From contig NZ_CP121463.1 in the NCBI RefSeq assembly GCF_029690065.1, positions 2,604,001-2,668,000 on the forward strand: 64,000 nucleotides of DNA, read 5' to 3'. The notes under the pieces are model-generated. The model ran no database searches. It saw only the letters and a list, made by a program, of their open reading frames with translations, and was not told the origin of the DNA. Position numbers and translations under genes: made by a program. This DNA is from Arthrobacter sp. Y-9. Its GTDB lineage: Bacteria; Actinomycetota; Actinomycetes; Actinomycetales; Micrococcaceae. Below, piece by piece: positions 33,490-42,368 of this stretch; positions within the stretch are counted from its first letter, which is position 1, and every line of letters begins with the position of its first letter.

Positions 33490-35703
33490 TCACGGCTTCC
33501 GCGACCAGCGCGACGGCCACCAGATCCACCGCCCCAGCTCATACCCGACCGCAGGCACCAGCAGTGACCGGACCACGAAGGTGTCCAGCAGCACTCCGAA
33601 GGCCACGATGAAAGCGATCTGGGCCAGGAAGAGGATCGGGATCACGCCCAGCGCCGCGAAGGTCGCCGCCAGCACCAGGCCTGCAGAGGTGATCACACCG
33701 CCCGTCGCCTTCAGCCCGCGGAGCAGCCCCTCCCGGGAGCCGTGCTTCTTCATCTCCTCCCGCACCCTGCTCATGAGGAAGATGTTGTAGTCGATGCCGA
33801 GCGCCACGAGGAACACGAACCCGTAAAGGGGCACCGACGCGTCCGCTCCGGGGAAGTGCAGCACGTGGTTGAACACCAGAGCCGAAACCCCCAGCGCGGC
33901 GCCGAAGGACAGCACCGTGCTCAGGATCAGGAGCAGCGGAGCCACGATCGAGCGCAGCAGCAGACCCAGGATCACGAAGATGACTCCGAGCACCACGGGA
34001 ATGATGAGATTCCGGTCGTGGACCGAGGCGGTGTTGGTGTCCAGGGCGGTGGCGGTCACGCCGCCGACCAGGCTCCCCGGGACCTCCCGGCCGACCGCGC
34101 TCCTCAGCGCCACCACGGTGTCCTCCGCGGCCTGCGAGTCCGGGGCGTCCCGAAGCGTCGCCTGGAGCAGCACACGGCCGTCGGCCTCGGTCGGTGTGGC
34201 GCTGGTGGCCTGGGGAGCACGATTCGCCGGCTTCTCCCCCGGCGGGGTCCACGGAATCGACCCGCCCGGGGCGTCCTTGGAACTCACGCTCACCGACTGG
34301 ACTCCCGGCTCCCGGGACGCGACGGCGGCGGCATCGGTCCAGCGGTCCGCGGGAACGACCAGCAGCGCGGGGCTGCCCGACCCTCCGGGGAAGTGCTCCC
34401 CCAGGGCCTTCTGACCGTCACGAGCTTCGGACTTCCCCAGGACGAGATCCGACTGCGGCACGCCGGACGCCTGCAGCCCGCCCAGCCCGAAGCAGGCAGC
34501 GACCAGGAGCACCACGGTGCTGCTCCAGATCAGTCGCGGACGACGCCGGATGGCCACGGCGAGGCGGTCCCAGACGGTCCGGCGCGTGGTCGCCGAGTCC
34601 GGGTCGGCGTCGTCGTCCACGGCACGCGGGCGGCGCGGCCAGAACGCGGCCCTGCCCATGACGTAGAGCAGCGCGGGGAGGAACGTCAGGGCCGACAGCA
34701 TGGCGAAGACGATTCCGATGGCCGCCACCGGACCCAGGGCGCTGTTGGACTTCAGATCACTGAGCAACAGGCACAGCAGGCCCGCGATCACGGTTCCGCC
34801 GGACGCCGCGATCGGCTCAAGGGAACGGCGCAGGGCCGTGCGGGAGGCTGCCCAGCGCTCGTGGCCTCGGGCCAGCTCGTCCCGGTAGCGTGACACGTAG
34901 AGCAAGGAGTAATCGGTGGCCGCACCGATGACCAGGATGAACAGGATGCCCTGCGTCTGGCCGTTGAGCAGCAGCACGCCGGCCTTCGCCAGCCACCAGA
35001 CGGTCAGCAGGGCCACGCACAAGGCGAAGACACTGCTCAGCAGCACCGCCAGCGGCAGCAGGAAGGAACGGTAGACCACCACCAGGATGATCAGCACGGC
35101 GATCAGGGAGACCGCCAGCAGCAGCCCGTCGATCCCGGAGAAACCTTCCAGCAGATCCGCGGTGAACCCGGCGGGTCCGGTCACCTGGACGGTGATCCCG
35201 GAGGGCGTGTTCTGACGCAGCTCCTGGCGCAGCTCTTCGACCACGGCGCCGACCTCGGATGTCGAGTCGATGCTCACGAACGCCTGAACGGCCTTCCCGT
35301 CCTCCGACGGGATCGCCGGGGAGATGTCCCCCGCGACACCCTGACGCCCTTTCAGGTCCTGGAGGACCGCGGTGATCTTCGCGCTCTGGTCCCGGGTGAG
35401 CGCGGAGTCCGCGGTGAACAGGACGATGGCGGGAATCCGGTCAGGCTCGTTGAACGCGGGCAGCAGTTGCTGGACCTGAGTGGCTTCCGCCGACGACGGC
35501 AGGTAGGTGGTCTGGTCGTTGGACGAGACCTCGTCCACCTTGCCGAAATACGGTCCCCCGATGCTTCCGGCCACGAGCCAGCCGACGATCAGCAGCGCCG
35601 GCAGGAAGATCCTGATCCAACGAGCCGGAGTCTTCGGGGAGCCCGTGGACGGGGGCGCCGCCACCTCCCGGGGAGATTGTTCCTGGGTCCGCTGCATTCT
35701 CAT
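33490..35703 (-). CDS. MMPL-family RND transporter
   Basis: The 737-residue protein has the MMPL layout: one N-terminal helix, a large extracytoplasmic loop, five helices (LAVSLIAVLIILVVVYRSFLL, GAATDYSLLYVSRYR), then a second loop and five helices (LGIDYNIFLMSRVRE). The paired Asp-Tyr motifs in helices (ATDYSLL, GIDYNIF) are the proton-relay signature. MMPL proteins export lipids or drugs in Actinobacteria. ATG 35703 follows GCAGGAC. It is divergent from a MarR regulator with palindromes in the shared 125-bp gap, which suggests an inducible efflux role. Confidence 0.92.
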   Translation of the reverse strand: MRMQRTQEQSPREVAAPPSTGSPKTPARWIRIFLPALLIVGWLVAGSIGGPYFGKVDEVSSNDQTTYLPSSAEATQVQQLLPAFNEPDRIPAIVLFTADSALTRDQSAKITAVLQDLKGRQGVAGDISPAIPSEDGKAVQAFVSIDSTSEVGAVVEELRQELRQNTPSGITVQVTGPAGFTADLLEGFSGIDGLLLAVSLIAVLIILVVVYRSFLLPLAVLLSSVFALCVALLTVWWLAKAGVLLLNGQTQGILFILVIGAATDYSLLYVSRYRDELARGHERWAASRTALRRSLEPIAASGGTVIAGLLCLLLSDLKSNSALGPVAAIGIVFAMLSALTFLPALLYVMGRAAFWPRRPRAVDDDADPDSATTRRTVWDRLAVAIRRRPRLIWSSTVVLLVAACFGLGGLQASGVPQSDLVLGKSEARDGQKALGEHFPGGSGSPALLVVPADRWTDAAAVASREPGVQSVSVSSKDAPGGSIPWTPPGEKPANRAPQATSATPTEADGRVLLQATLRDAPDSQAAEDTVVALRSAVGREVPGSLVGGVTATALDTNTASVHDRNLIIPVVLGVIFVILGLLLRSIVAPLLLILSTVLSFGAALGVSALVFNHVLHFPGADASVPLYGFVFLVALGIDYNIFLMSRVREEMKKHGSREGLLRGLKATGGVITSAGLVLAATFAALGVIPILFLAQIAFIVAFGVLLDTFVVRSLLVPAVGYELGRWIWWPSRWSRKP

Positions 35704-35765
35704 GTCCTGCCCTCGTCATCCCGATGGAAAGTGTTCCGGTTCGGTCACCAACATACTTCCATCAC

Positions 35766-35797
35766 CTTGTTTCTAGCCAGGCTAGCAATTAGACAAG
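35766..35797. promoter_or_regulatory. MarR-type palindromic operator
   Basis: A perfect palindrome CTAGCC-A-GGCTAG (35773-35785) lies inside outer arms CTTGT (35766-35770) and ACAAG (35793-35797). It sits between the divergent MMPL and marR starts and is the likely site of the MarR dimer controlling both. Confidence 0.65.
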
Positions 35798-35828
35798 TTG
35801 AAAGAAAGCCAAGGAGTAAACTTGAGGG

Positions 35829-36407
35829 ATGACTTTTCCTGGCGACGAGGAGGGCCTCGGACCCGCGTCCATGTATCACGCCGAGACCGCCGATCCGCAC
35901 GAGGAACTGGTCGACCGGTCGGGGGTGTCCCCCGAGGACCTCCAGCAGATCAACCGGGTCATGGAGGCGCTGGCGGCACTCCGGACGGCGGAGAACGAGC
36001 TGTCGGACGCCTCCCGCCGCTACATGAAGCTCAATGAGTCGGATATGCGGGCGCTGCACTACCTGATCGTGGCGCGCAATCAGGGCATCGTTGCCACCCC
36101 GGGCGGCATCGCGACGCACCTGGGGATCTCCACCGCCTCGACCACGAAGCTCCTGGACCGGCTGGAGCGAGCGGGACACGTGCTGCGACAGGCCCACCCC
36201 AGCGATCGCCGGGCCCTGGCCATCACCGTCACCGAGGAGACCCGCGCGGCGGCGATGAACACGGTGGGCCGTCAGCAGGCGCGCCGGTTCGGCGTCGCGG
36301 CGGGCCTCGCGCCGGCCGAGAGGGAGGTCGTCATCCGCTTCCTGCAGGAGATGGCCCGGGAGATCACCCCGTCACCGGAGATCTGGGAGTCCGCCACGGC
36401 GGAGTGA
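35829..36407 (+). CDS. MarR-family transcriptional regulator
   Basis: The 192-residue protein has an N-terminal extension of about 40 residues and then the MarR winged-helix core (MRALHYLIVARNQGI, GGIATHLGISTASTTKLLDRLERAGHVLR, PSDRRALAITVT wing). ATG 35829 follows TTGAGGG. As the divergent neighbour of the MMPL exporter it probably represses it and itself through the palindrome at 35766-35797. The ligand is unknown. Confidence 0.92.
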   Translation: MTFPGDEEGLGPASMYHAETADPHEELVDRSGVSPEDLQQINRVMEALAALRTAENELSDASRRYMKLNESDMRALHYLIVARNQGIVATPGGIATHLGISTASTTKLLDRLERAGHVLRQAHPSDRRALAITVTEETRAAAMNTVGRQQARRFGVAAGLAPAEREVVIRFLQEMAREITPSPEIWESATAE

Positions 36408-36423
36408 GCCGCCGGCGGGACCG

Positions 36424-37317
36424 TCAGCGGCCGGGCAGGAATCCGTCGTCGTAGTCATCGTCCGCGCGCGGGGCGGAGGCGCCGACCCGGCGGATCTCCT
36501 TCCGACGGCGGACCGACTCGATCACGATGCCGGCCAGGAATCCGGCGAGCCCGGCGATGACGAAGGCCCAGAAGGTCTGATCGACCTGCGCCGTGACGAC
36601 ATCGCCGACCCGGGTGAGGACCACTCCTTCGAGTTCACCGCTCATGCGCTGGCCCAGGACGGTGACGCCGGCGAACGTGACCACTTTCCAGATGACGGCG
36701 ATGACCACCGCGCCGACGCCCGCCACCATGAGGAATGCGCCCCGCCGTCGTGCGCTGACCAGGGCCAGAAGGAACGCGATGACGGCGCCGACGGTCAGCG
36801 GAGTGCCGTACGGCGCGACCTTGAGAACGGGTTCGATCATCTGGCGCTGGCTCAGGTCGCCCATGCTGATGAGCGCGACCTTGGGGCCTGCCACCTTGAC
36901 CGGGAGCTTCTTGTTCGCCTCCTTCACCACGAGGTCCACCAGCGGCGCGACGTCGAGGGTGAAGGCGGTCGTGGAGGTCTTCGACTCCGCGCCGATGGTG
37001 AGGGCGTGGCTCCGCTCGAGGGTGGCGTTCCAGGCCTCGGGATATCCCGGGAGGTCGAACATGCCGTTCGCCGCGGCGGTCACGGCCTTGCTCACCACGG
37101 AATCGATCTGCTCCGGAACCGGGACTTCGGCCGCCACGCGCCGTCCGATCGCCGTCGCGAGATCCCTCTTGAACGAGTCGTCCTGGCCGAGCGGACTCAT
37201 GGTCTGCACGAATCCCGCCCGGTCCACGACATTCTTGTCCAGCCACAGCACGGGACCCGCGATCAGGGTCAGGACGAAGGACAGGATGGCCGCGAGGACG
37301 GCGATGGTGGTACGCAC
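36424..37317 (-). CDS. predicted integral membrane protein (297 aa)
   Basis: The protein has an N-terminal membrane helix (TIAVLAAILSFVLTLIAGPVLWL) and a roughly 150-residue extracytoplasmic domain (LDKNVVDRAGFVQTMSPLG onward). Three further helices (TPLTVGAVIAFLLALV, AFLMVAGVGAVVIAVIW, FWAFVIAGLAGFLAGIVIE) and an acidic cytoplasmic tail (RADDDYDDGF) follow. The layout resembles conserved actinobacterial membrane proteins of unknown function. GTG 37317 follows AAAGG; the longer frame would add an Arg/Pro-rich stretch without a ribosome site. It diverges from xseA across 141 bp. Confidence 0.75.
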   Translation of the reverse strand: MRTTIAVLAAILSFVLTLIAGPVLWLDKNVVDRAGFVQTMSPLGQDDSFKRDLATAIGRRVAAEVPVPEQIDSVVSKAVTAAANGMFDLPGYPEAWNATLERSHALTIGAESKTSTTAFTLDVAPLVDLVVKEANKKLPVKVAGPKVALISMGDLSQRQMIEPVLKVAPYGTPLTVGAVIAFLLALVSARRRGAFLMVAGVGAVVIAVIWKVVTFAGVTVLGQRMSGELEGVVLTRVGDVVTAQVDQTFWAFVIAGLAGFLAGIVIESVRRRKEIRRVGASAPRADDDYDDGFLPGR

Positions 37318-37458
37318 CGTGGCCTTTCTATGGGCGGGGAAGCGGGGCGGAGGAACCCGCGGGTGGGTCGCCGGGGTCACCAGCCAGTCTAGTCGGCACG
37401 AAAATGTCCTCGCTCCTCGATAGGGTGAAGGAAGGAATGGCGAGAGTGAGGAAAGCAC

Positions 37459-38820
37459 ATGAGTGAACCGCAGGACAGCCTTGCGGCTCTGCCCGCCACC
37501 GCGGGCGAGACCTCCCCGGACAACCCCTGGCCTCTACGGCTTTTGTCGGAGAAGCTCAAGGCCCACATCGACCGGACGCCCATGGCGTGGGTCGAAGGCC
37601 AGATCATCGAGCTGAACCACCGCGGCAGCGCCTCGTATCTGACCCTGCGCGACGTGGACGCCGAAGTATCGCTCCCGGCGTCCATCTGGGCGAACAACCT
37701 CAATCGGCTGGACGCCACCCTGGAGCGCGGCTCCCGCGTGGTGGCCCAGCTCAAGCCGGAGTTCTGGCTCAAGACGGGCCGCCTCAACATGTCCGTGCGG
37801 GACATCCGCCCCGTGGGCCTCGGGGATCTGCTCGCCAGGATCGAACGGCTGCGGCAGGCGCTGGCCGCCGAGGGCCTGTTCGCCGACGAACTGAAGCGTC
37901 CCCTCCCCTACCTGCCGCACCGGATCGGGCTCATCACCGGCCGGGACTCGGACGCCAAGAAGGACGTGCTCCGCAACGCCGCGCTCCGCTGGCCGGCGGT
38001 CGAGTTCGACGTGCGGGAGGTCGCCGTCCAGGGCGTCACGGCCGTCGGTCAGGTCACCGCCGCCCTCCTCGAGCTGGATGCCGACCCCGACGTGGACGTC
38101 ATCGTCATCGCGCGCGGCGGCGGTTCCCTGGAGGACCTACTCCCGTTCAGCAATGAGGACCTCATCCGGGCCGTGAGCCGCGCGACCACGCCGGTGGTCA
38201 GCGCCATCGGCCACGAGGCGGACCAGCCCCTGCTGGACTACGTGGCCGATCTCCGTGCCTCGACCCCCACCGATGCCGCCAAGCGGATCGTCCCGGACGT
38301 CGCCGAGGAACTCGCGGGTCTCGCTTACGCCCGGGATCAGATGCGCCGCGTCATCCACCAGCGCGTGGACCGGGAGTCCGAGCGTCTGGAACAGCTCCGC
38401 TCGCGCCCGGTGCTGGCGCAGCCCCTGACCATGGTGGACTCACGGGCCGAGGAGCTCCGGCGCCTCCGCCAGACGTCCACGACGGCGCTCACCTCCGCCC
38501 TTGCGCGCGGTCAGGATCAGATCACCCACCTCCGGGCTCAGCTGCTCGCGCTCTCCCCGCAGAAGACACTGGACCGCGGGTACGCCGTCGTGCATCTGGA
38601 GGGCGGGAAGGATTCCGGGGCGATCGTCCGGGACCCGGCACAGACCGAGGGTGGGCGGGACCTGCTCATCCGCGTCGCCGGAGGCAAGTTCACGGCACAG
38701 GCGACCACCCCGGCGTCGTCCGGGACCACCGCCCGCGCCCGCAAGACCACGCAGCAGCACAAGACCACCCGACAGGACAAGACCGGAGGCGACACCGCTT
38801 CCCAGGACGTGAGGAACTGA
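37459..38820 (+). CDS. xseA: exodeoxyribonuclease VII large subunit
   Basis: The 453-residue protein has the N-terminal OB-fold ([22 protein letters not shown]) and the catalytic core ([60 protein letters not shown]). A coiled-coil C-terminal half follows. A Lys/Thr/Gln-rich tail (about the last 45 residues) is an addition of low complexity. ExoVII degrades single-stranded DNA to oligonucleotides. The stop is one base before the xseB start, so the subunits are cotranslated. Confidence 0.97.
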   Translation: MSEPQDSLAALPATAGETSPDNPWPLRLLSEKLKAHIDRTPMAWVEGQIIELNHRGSASYLTLRDVDAEVSLPASIWANNLNRLDATLERGSRVVAQLKPEFWLKTGRLNMSVRDIRPVGLGDLLARIERLRQALAAEGLFADELKRPLPYLPHRIGLITGRDSDAKKDVLRNAALRWPAVEFDVREVAVQGVTAVGQVTAALLELDADPDVDVIVIARGGGSLEDLLPFSNEDLIRAVSRATTPVVSAIGHEADQPLLDYVADLRASTPTDAAKRIVPDVAEELAGLAYARDQMRRVIHQRVDRESERLEQLRSRPVLAQPLTMVDSRAEELRRLRQTSTTALTSALARGQDQITHLRAQLLALSPQKTLDRGYAVVHLEGGKDSGAIVRDPAQTEGGRDLLIRVAGGKFTAQATTPASSGTTARARKTTQQHKTTRQDKTGGDTASQDVRN

Positions 38821-38821
38821 C

Positions 38822-39046
38822 ATGGCCGAGAAGACCACCACCGCACCGGACGTGACCGCTCTCAGCTACGAGGAGGCCCGCGAAGAACTGCTCCTCGTGG
38901 TGCAGCGTCTCGAGGCCGGTGGAAGCACCCTGGAGGATTCGCTGGCGCTCTGGGAGCGCGGAGAAGCCCTTGCCGCCCGCTGCGAGGAGTGGCTGGAGGG
39001 CGCCCGCGCCCGGCTCAAGGCCGCCCAGCCGGACGCCGAGGCCTGA
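38822..39046 (+). CDS. xseB: exodeoxyribonuclease VII small subunit
   Basis: The 74-residue helical protein matches XseB in size and sequence ([41 protein letters not shown], read in order). Several XseB copies bind the coiled coil of each XseA. It starts one base after xseA and ends before a hairpin at 39053-39070. Confidence 0.96.
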   Translation: MAEKTTTAPDVTALSYEEAREELLLVVQRLEAGGSTLEDSLALWERGEALAARCEEWLEGARARLKAAQPDAEA

Positions 39047-39052
39047 CCCGGC

Positions 39053-39070
39053 AGCGGTCAGCCGACCGCT
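39053..39070 (+). terminator. short hairpin after xseAB
   Basis: AGCGGTC pairs with GACCGCT around an AGCC loop, seven bases after the xseB stop and followed by CCCTTC. It is a modest stem in the 70-bp gap to the convergent ppk2 gene. Confidence 0.45.
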
Positions 39071-39116
39071 CCCTTCGGGGGAACCACGCTCAGGGCGCCG
39101 GCCCGGGCGGGTCCCC

Positions 39117-39980
39117 TCAGGAGGCCTCGACCGCGGCGATCTGCTCGGCCACGTCGAAGTCGGCGGCCGGCCACTGCGGATCGATGTCCTCCAGGGCGTC
39201 GATGAGCAGCTGCTGGACGGCGATGCGGGCGTACCATTTCTTGTTCGCCGGGACCACGTACCACGGCGCCGCCGCAGTGGACGTCCTCTCGAACATGGCC
39301 TGGAAGGCGGCCTGGTAGTCCTCCCAGAACCCGCGTTCCTTCAGGTCCCCGGTGCTGTACTTCCAGTGCTTGGCCGGATCCTCCAGCCGGGCGAGAAGGC
39401 GTTCCTTCTGCTCGTCCTTGGAGATGTGGAGCATCACCTTGACCACGCGCGTGCCCTCCGCGATCAGGCGTTCCTCGAACTCGTTGATGGCGGCGTAGCG
39501 GCGTTCCAGCTCGGCGCCATCGGCCCAGCCGTGCACCCGGTGGATGAGCACGTCCTCATAGTGGGAGCGGTCGAAGACACCGACCATGCCGGCTCCGGGC
39601 ACCTCCTTCTCGATGCGCCACAGGAAGTCGTGGGACTTCTCCTCCTCCGTGGGGGCCTTGAACGCCTTCAGACGCACCCCCTGCGGATCCATCGCGCCCA
39701 CCACGTGGCTGACGATGCCGCCCTTGCCCGCGGTGTCCATGGCCTGCAGCACCAGGAGCACCCGATCCGGGGCGCCGCCCTTGGACGCCGCGAACAGCCG
39801 CTCCTGCAGACCCGACAACAGGGCGTCCTGCCGCTCGAGGTGTGCGGCGCCGTCGCTCTTCCGGCCCGGGAATCCCGGCGATGAGTCCGGATCGACGTCC
39901 GCGAGGGCGAAGCCCTCCTTCACCTTCAAGGTCTTCGCCGGATCTTTCGTGAAGTCCACCAGGCTCTTCTTCGACGCCAT
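39117..39980 (-). CDS. ppk2: polyphosphate kinase 2 family protein
   Basis: The 287-residue protein is a single-domain PPK2. It has Walker A VLQAMDTAGKGG (residues 77-88), Walker B VGVFDRSHYED and lid-region arginines (RVHGWADGAELERRY). The family transfers phosphate between polyphosphate and nucleotides; the length and DTAGKGG motif fit the single-domain class acting on AMP, ADP or both, which sequence alone does not resolve here. It stands alone, convergent with xseAB. Confidence 0.93.
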   Translation of the reverse strand: MASKKSLVDFTKDPAKTLKVKEGFALADVDPDSSPGFPGRKSDGAAHLERQDALLSGLQERLFAASKGGAPDRVLLVLQAMDTAGKGGIVSHVVGAMDPQGVRLKAFKAPTEEEKSHDFLWRIEKEVPGAGMVGVFDRSHYEDVLIHRVHGWADGAELERRYAAINEFEERLIAEGTRVVKVMLHISKDEQKERLLARLEDPAKHWKYSTGDLKERGFWEDYQAAFQAMFERTSTAAAPWYVVPANKKWYARIAVQQLLIDALEDIDPQWPAADFDVAEQIAAVEAS

Positions 39981-40031
39981 GTTCCATTCCTTCCCCAGGG
40001 ATGTGCGGGCTGTTGACTGACCGGAGGTCGG

Positions 40032-41252
40032 TCAGTTGCCGGGATACCGGCTCAGGAAATCGGCCATGCGCCCGATCGCCTCTTCGATGTCGGGGACCGC
40101 AGGTAGTGTGACCATCCGGAAGTGATCCGGGCGGACCCAGTTGAACGCACGGCCGTGCGACACCAGGATCTTCTGCTCCCGCAGGAGGTCCAGGACGAAC
40201 TTCTCGTCATCCCGGATGTGATAGACCTCAGGGTCCAGCTTCGGGAACAGGTACAGCGCGCCGTGGGCCTGTTCCGTGCTGACGCCCGGAATGGCGTTGA
40301 GCAGCTCGTACGCCTTGTTCCGCTGCTCGAGGAGCCGGCCGCCGGGCAGGATCAGATCGTTGATGCTCTGATACCCGCCGAGGGCGGTCTGGATCGCGTG
40401 CTGCCCGGGGACGTTGGCGCACAGACGCATATTGGCCAGGAGGTTGATGCCCTCGAGGAAGTCCTTGGCGGCGGCCTTCGGGCCCGAGATGGCCATCCAG
40501 CCCGCCCGGTACCCGCAGATGCGGTACGCCTTGGACAGACCGTTGAAGGTGAGACAGAGGACGTCGTCGCCGGCGATCTTGGCCGTGTTCACGTGCACGG
40601 CATCGTCGTAGAGGATCTTCTCGTAGATCTCGTCGGAGAAGACCACCAGGCCGTGCTTGTCCGCGAGCTCGACGATCGCCCGGACGGTGCGCTCGGAGTA
40701 CACCGCGCCCGTGGGGTTGTTCGGGTTGATGAGGACGATGCCCTTGGTGCGCTCGGTGATCTTGGACTCGAGGTCCGAGATGTCCGGCGCCCAGCCTTCT
40801 TCCTCCACACAGAGGTAGTGGACGGGGCGGCCGCCCGCGAGGCTGACGGACGCGGTCCACAGCGGGTAGTCCGGGGTCGGGATCAGGATCTCGTCGCCGT
40901 CGTTGAGCAGCGCCATGAGGGAGAGCGTGATGAGCTCGCTGACGCCGTTGCCCAGGTAGATGTCATCGACGCCGATGTTCTGGATGCCGCGGGTCTGGTA
41001 GTACTGCGAGACGGCGGTGCGGGCGGAGAAGATGCCACGGGAGTCGCTGTAGCCCTGGGCATGGGGCAGATGGCGGATCATGTCCACCAGAATCGCGTCC
41101 GGCGCTTCGAAGCCGAAGGGCGCCGGATTGCCGATGTTCAGCTTCAGGATCTTGTGACCCTCGGCCTCCATCTGCTGCGCAGCCTCAAGGATCGGTCCCC
41201 GGATGTCATAGAGGACGTTGTGAAGCTTGGTGGACTGCTTGAATTCTGCCAT
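40032..41252 (-). CDS. alaA: alanine aminotransferase (AlaA-type PLP enzyme)
   Basis: The 406-residue class I/II aminotransferase matches AlaA: N-terminal YDIRGPILEAAQQMEAEG, substrate region IGNPAPFGF, VLINPNNPTGAVY, the PLP-lysine in FNGLSKAYRICGYRAGW and the C-terminal arginine in HFRMVTLP. It interconverts alanine/2-oxoglutarate and pyruvate/glutamate. ATG 41252 lies six bases after a CATATT hexamer, so translation may be leaderless. AspC-family enzymes overlap in specificity; AlaA is the best fit. Confidence 0.92.
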   Translation of the reverse strand: MAEFKQSTKLHNVLYDIRGPILEAAQQMEAEGHKILKLNIGNPAPFGFEAPDAILVDMIRHLPHAQGYSDSRGIFSARTAVSQYYQTRGIQNIGVDDIYLGNGVSELITLSLMALLNDGDEILIPTPDYPLWTASVSLAGGRPVHYLCVEEEGWAPDISDLESKITERTKGIVLINPNNPTGAVYSERTVRAIVELADKHGLVVFSDEIYEKILYDDAVHVNTAKIAGDDVLCLTFNGLSKAYRICGYRAGWMAISGPKAAAKDFLEGINLLANMRLCANVPGQHAIQTALGGYQSINDLILPGGRLLEQRNKAYELLNAIPGVSTEQAHGALYLFPKLDPEVYHIRDDEKFVLDLLREQKILVSHGRAFNWVRPDHFRMVTLPAVPDIEEAIGRMADFLSRYPGN

Positions 41253-41280
41253 TCACCAAATATGCCATATGACACAGCCT

Positions 41281-42279
41281 CTACCCTGTGATCCCCCTCT
41301 CTTTCAGCCAGGAGAGGGCGACTTCGTGGGGTGTGCGGGCCTGGTCACCCCGGATGGCCCGGTTCATGGTCACCAGATCGTCCGCCGTGAGGGTCCGCGA
41401 GACATTGTTGACGGCGTCCCGGGCACGCTCCGGCAATGCAGCCTCGTCCACCACGGGCACGACCTGCTCCGGCAGCAGCGCCTTGCGGTTGTCCTCCAGG
41501 ACCACCAGATCGTTGTCCACGATCGCGGGATCGGTGCTGAGCAGGACCGCCACCTGAGCCTCGTCCTCGAGGAGCGACTTGAGCGGCTGCGGAAGGGTGG
41601 CATTGGGCTGCGCGTCGGAATTCGGCAGCGACGGTCCGCCGTCCGGTCCGCTCGTCATGCCGTAGGTGATCACGCGCTTGGGCGTGCAGGAGTACGCGGT
41701 CTTCAGGGCCTGAGAGCCGTAAAGCCCTCCGCTGAAATCCGCCGCCGCGGCGAACACCGTCTGCGCGCAGACCTTCCCCAGGTCCTCCAGCGTCCTGAGC
41801 TGATACTTCTCGGCCGTCACCTTGGTGACGGCCACGACTTCGCGGTCCTGAGCGCCCGAGGCGTCCAGGACGGCCAGTGGCTTGCGCAAGGCGGCGTTGA
41901 TCCCGGTCTTCACCGCATCGTCGCCCGTGTCCTTGGTGGTGCCGCCCAGTGCTTCCAGGAGGCTGCCGGTGTAGGCCGGGACCAGTTGCACCCGGCCGGA
42001 GCGAAGGGCTTCCAGCGTCGCGGCGCGTCCGCCGACATTGAGCTTGGCGCTGCTCGGCACCCCGGCCGAACGGATCGCGCCCGAGTACAGCTCGGCGAGA
42101 AGCGCGCCTTCCGCCGTGTCCAGCGCACCGACGACGACGGGCCGCTGGGGCGCGCCGCTCGTCACGGCCGGACTCGGGGCGGGCTGGCCGGGCGCGCAGG
42201 CGGTGAAGGCCGGCAGGCAGGCCAGAACGGCTGCGGCCATCACGGTCCGGACGACGGCAGACGGACGCATCGGGGCCAT
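41281..42279 (-). CDS. glycine betaine/choline-type substrate-binding lipoprotein (OpuAC-like), orphan
   Basis: The 332-residue protein has a lipoprotein signal ending in the lipobox LPAFTAC. The mature part is an OpuAC/ProX-type binding domain: VVGALDTAEGALLAELYSGAI, QLVPAYTGSLLEALGG, SKAY-like segments and a C-terminal VNNVSRTLTADDLVTMNRAI. Such proteins deliver quaternary amines to an ABC importer at the outer face of the membrane. No permease or ATPase gene is adjacent, so it works with components encoded elsewhere or has another sensing role. ATG 42279 follows AAGGAG. Confidence 0.88.
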   Translation of the reverse strand: MAPMRPSAVVRTVMAAAVLACLPAFTACAPGQPAPSPAVTSGAPQRPVVVGALDTAEGALLAELYSGAIRSAGVPSSAKLNVGGRAATLEALRSGRVQLVPAYTGSLLEALGGTTKDTGDDAVKTGINAALRKPLAVLDASGAQDREVVAVTKVTAEKYQLRTLEDLGKVCAQTVFAAAADFSGGLYGSQALKTAYSCTPKRVITYGMTSGPDGGPSLPNSDAQPNATLPQPLKSLLEDEAQVAVLLSTDPAIVDNDLVVLEDNRKALLPEQVVPVVDEAALPERARDAVNNVSRTLTADDLVTMNRAIRGDQARTPHEVALSWLKERGITG

Positions 42280-42368
42280 GGGGGCACTCCTTCGAGGGGG
42301 CGTTCTGGACGGTGCGAGAGCCTGTCCAGCATATCCCGCGGCCTCGCACCGATCCTGGGTGCTCCGGC

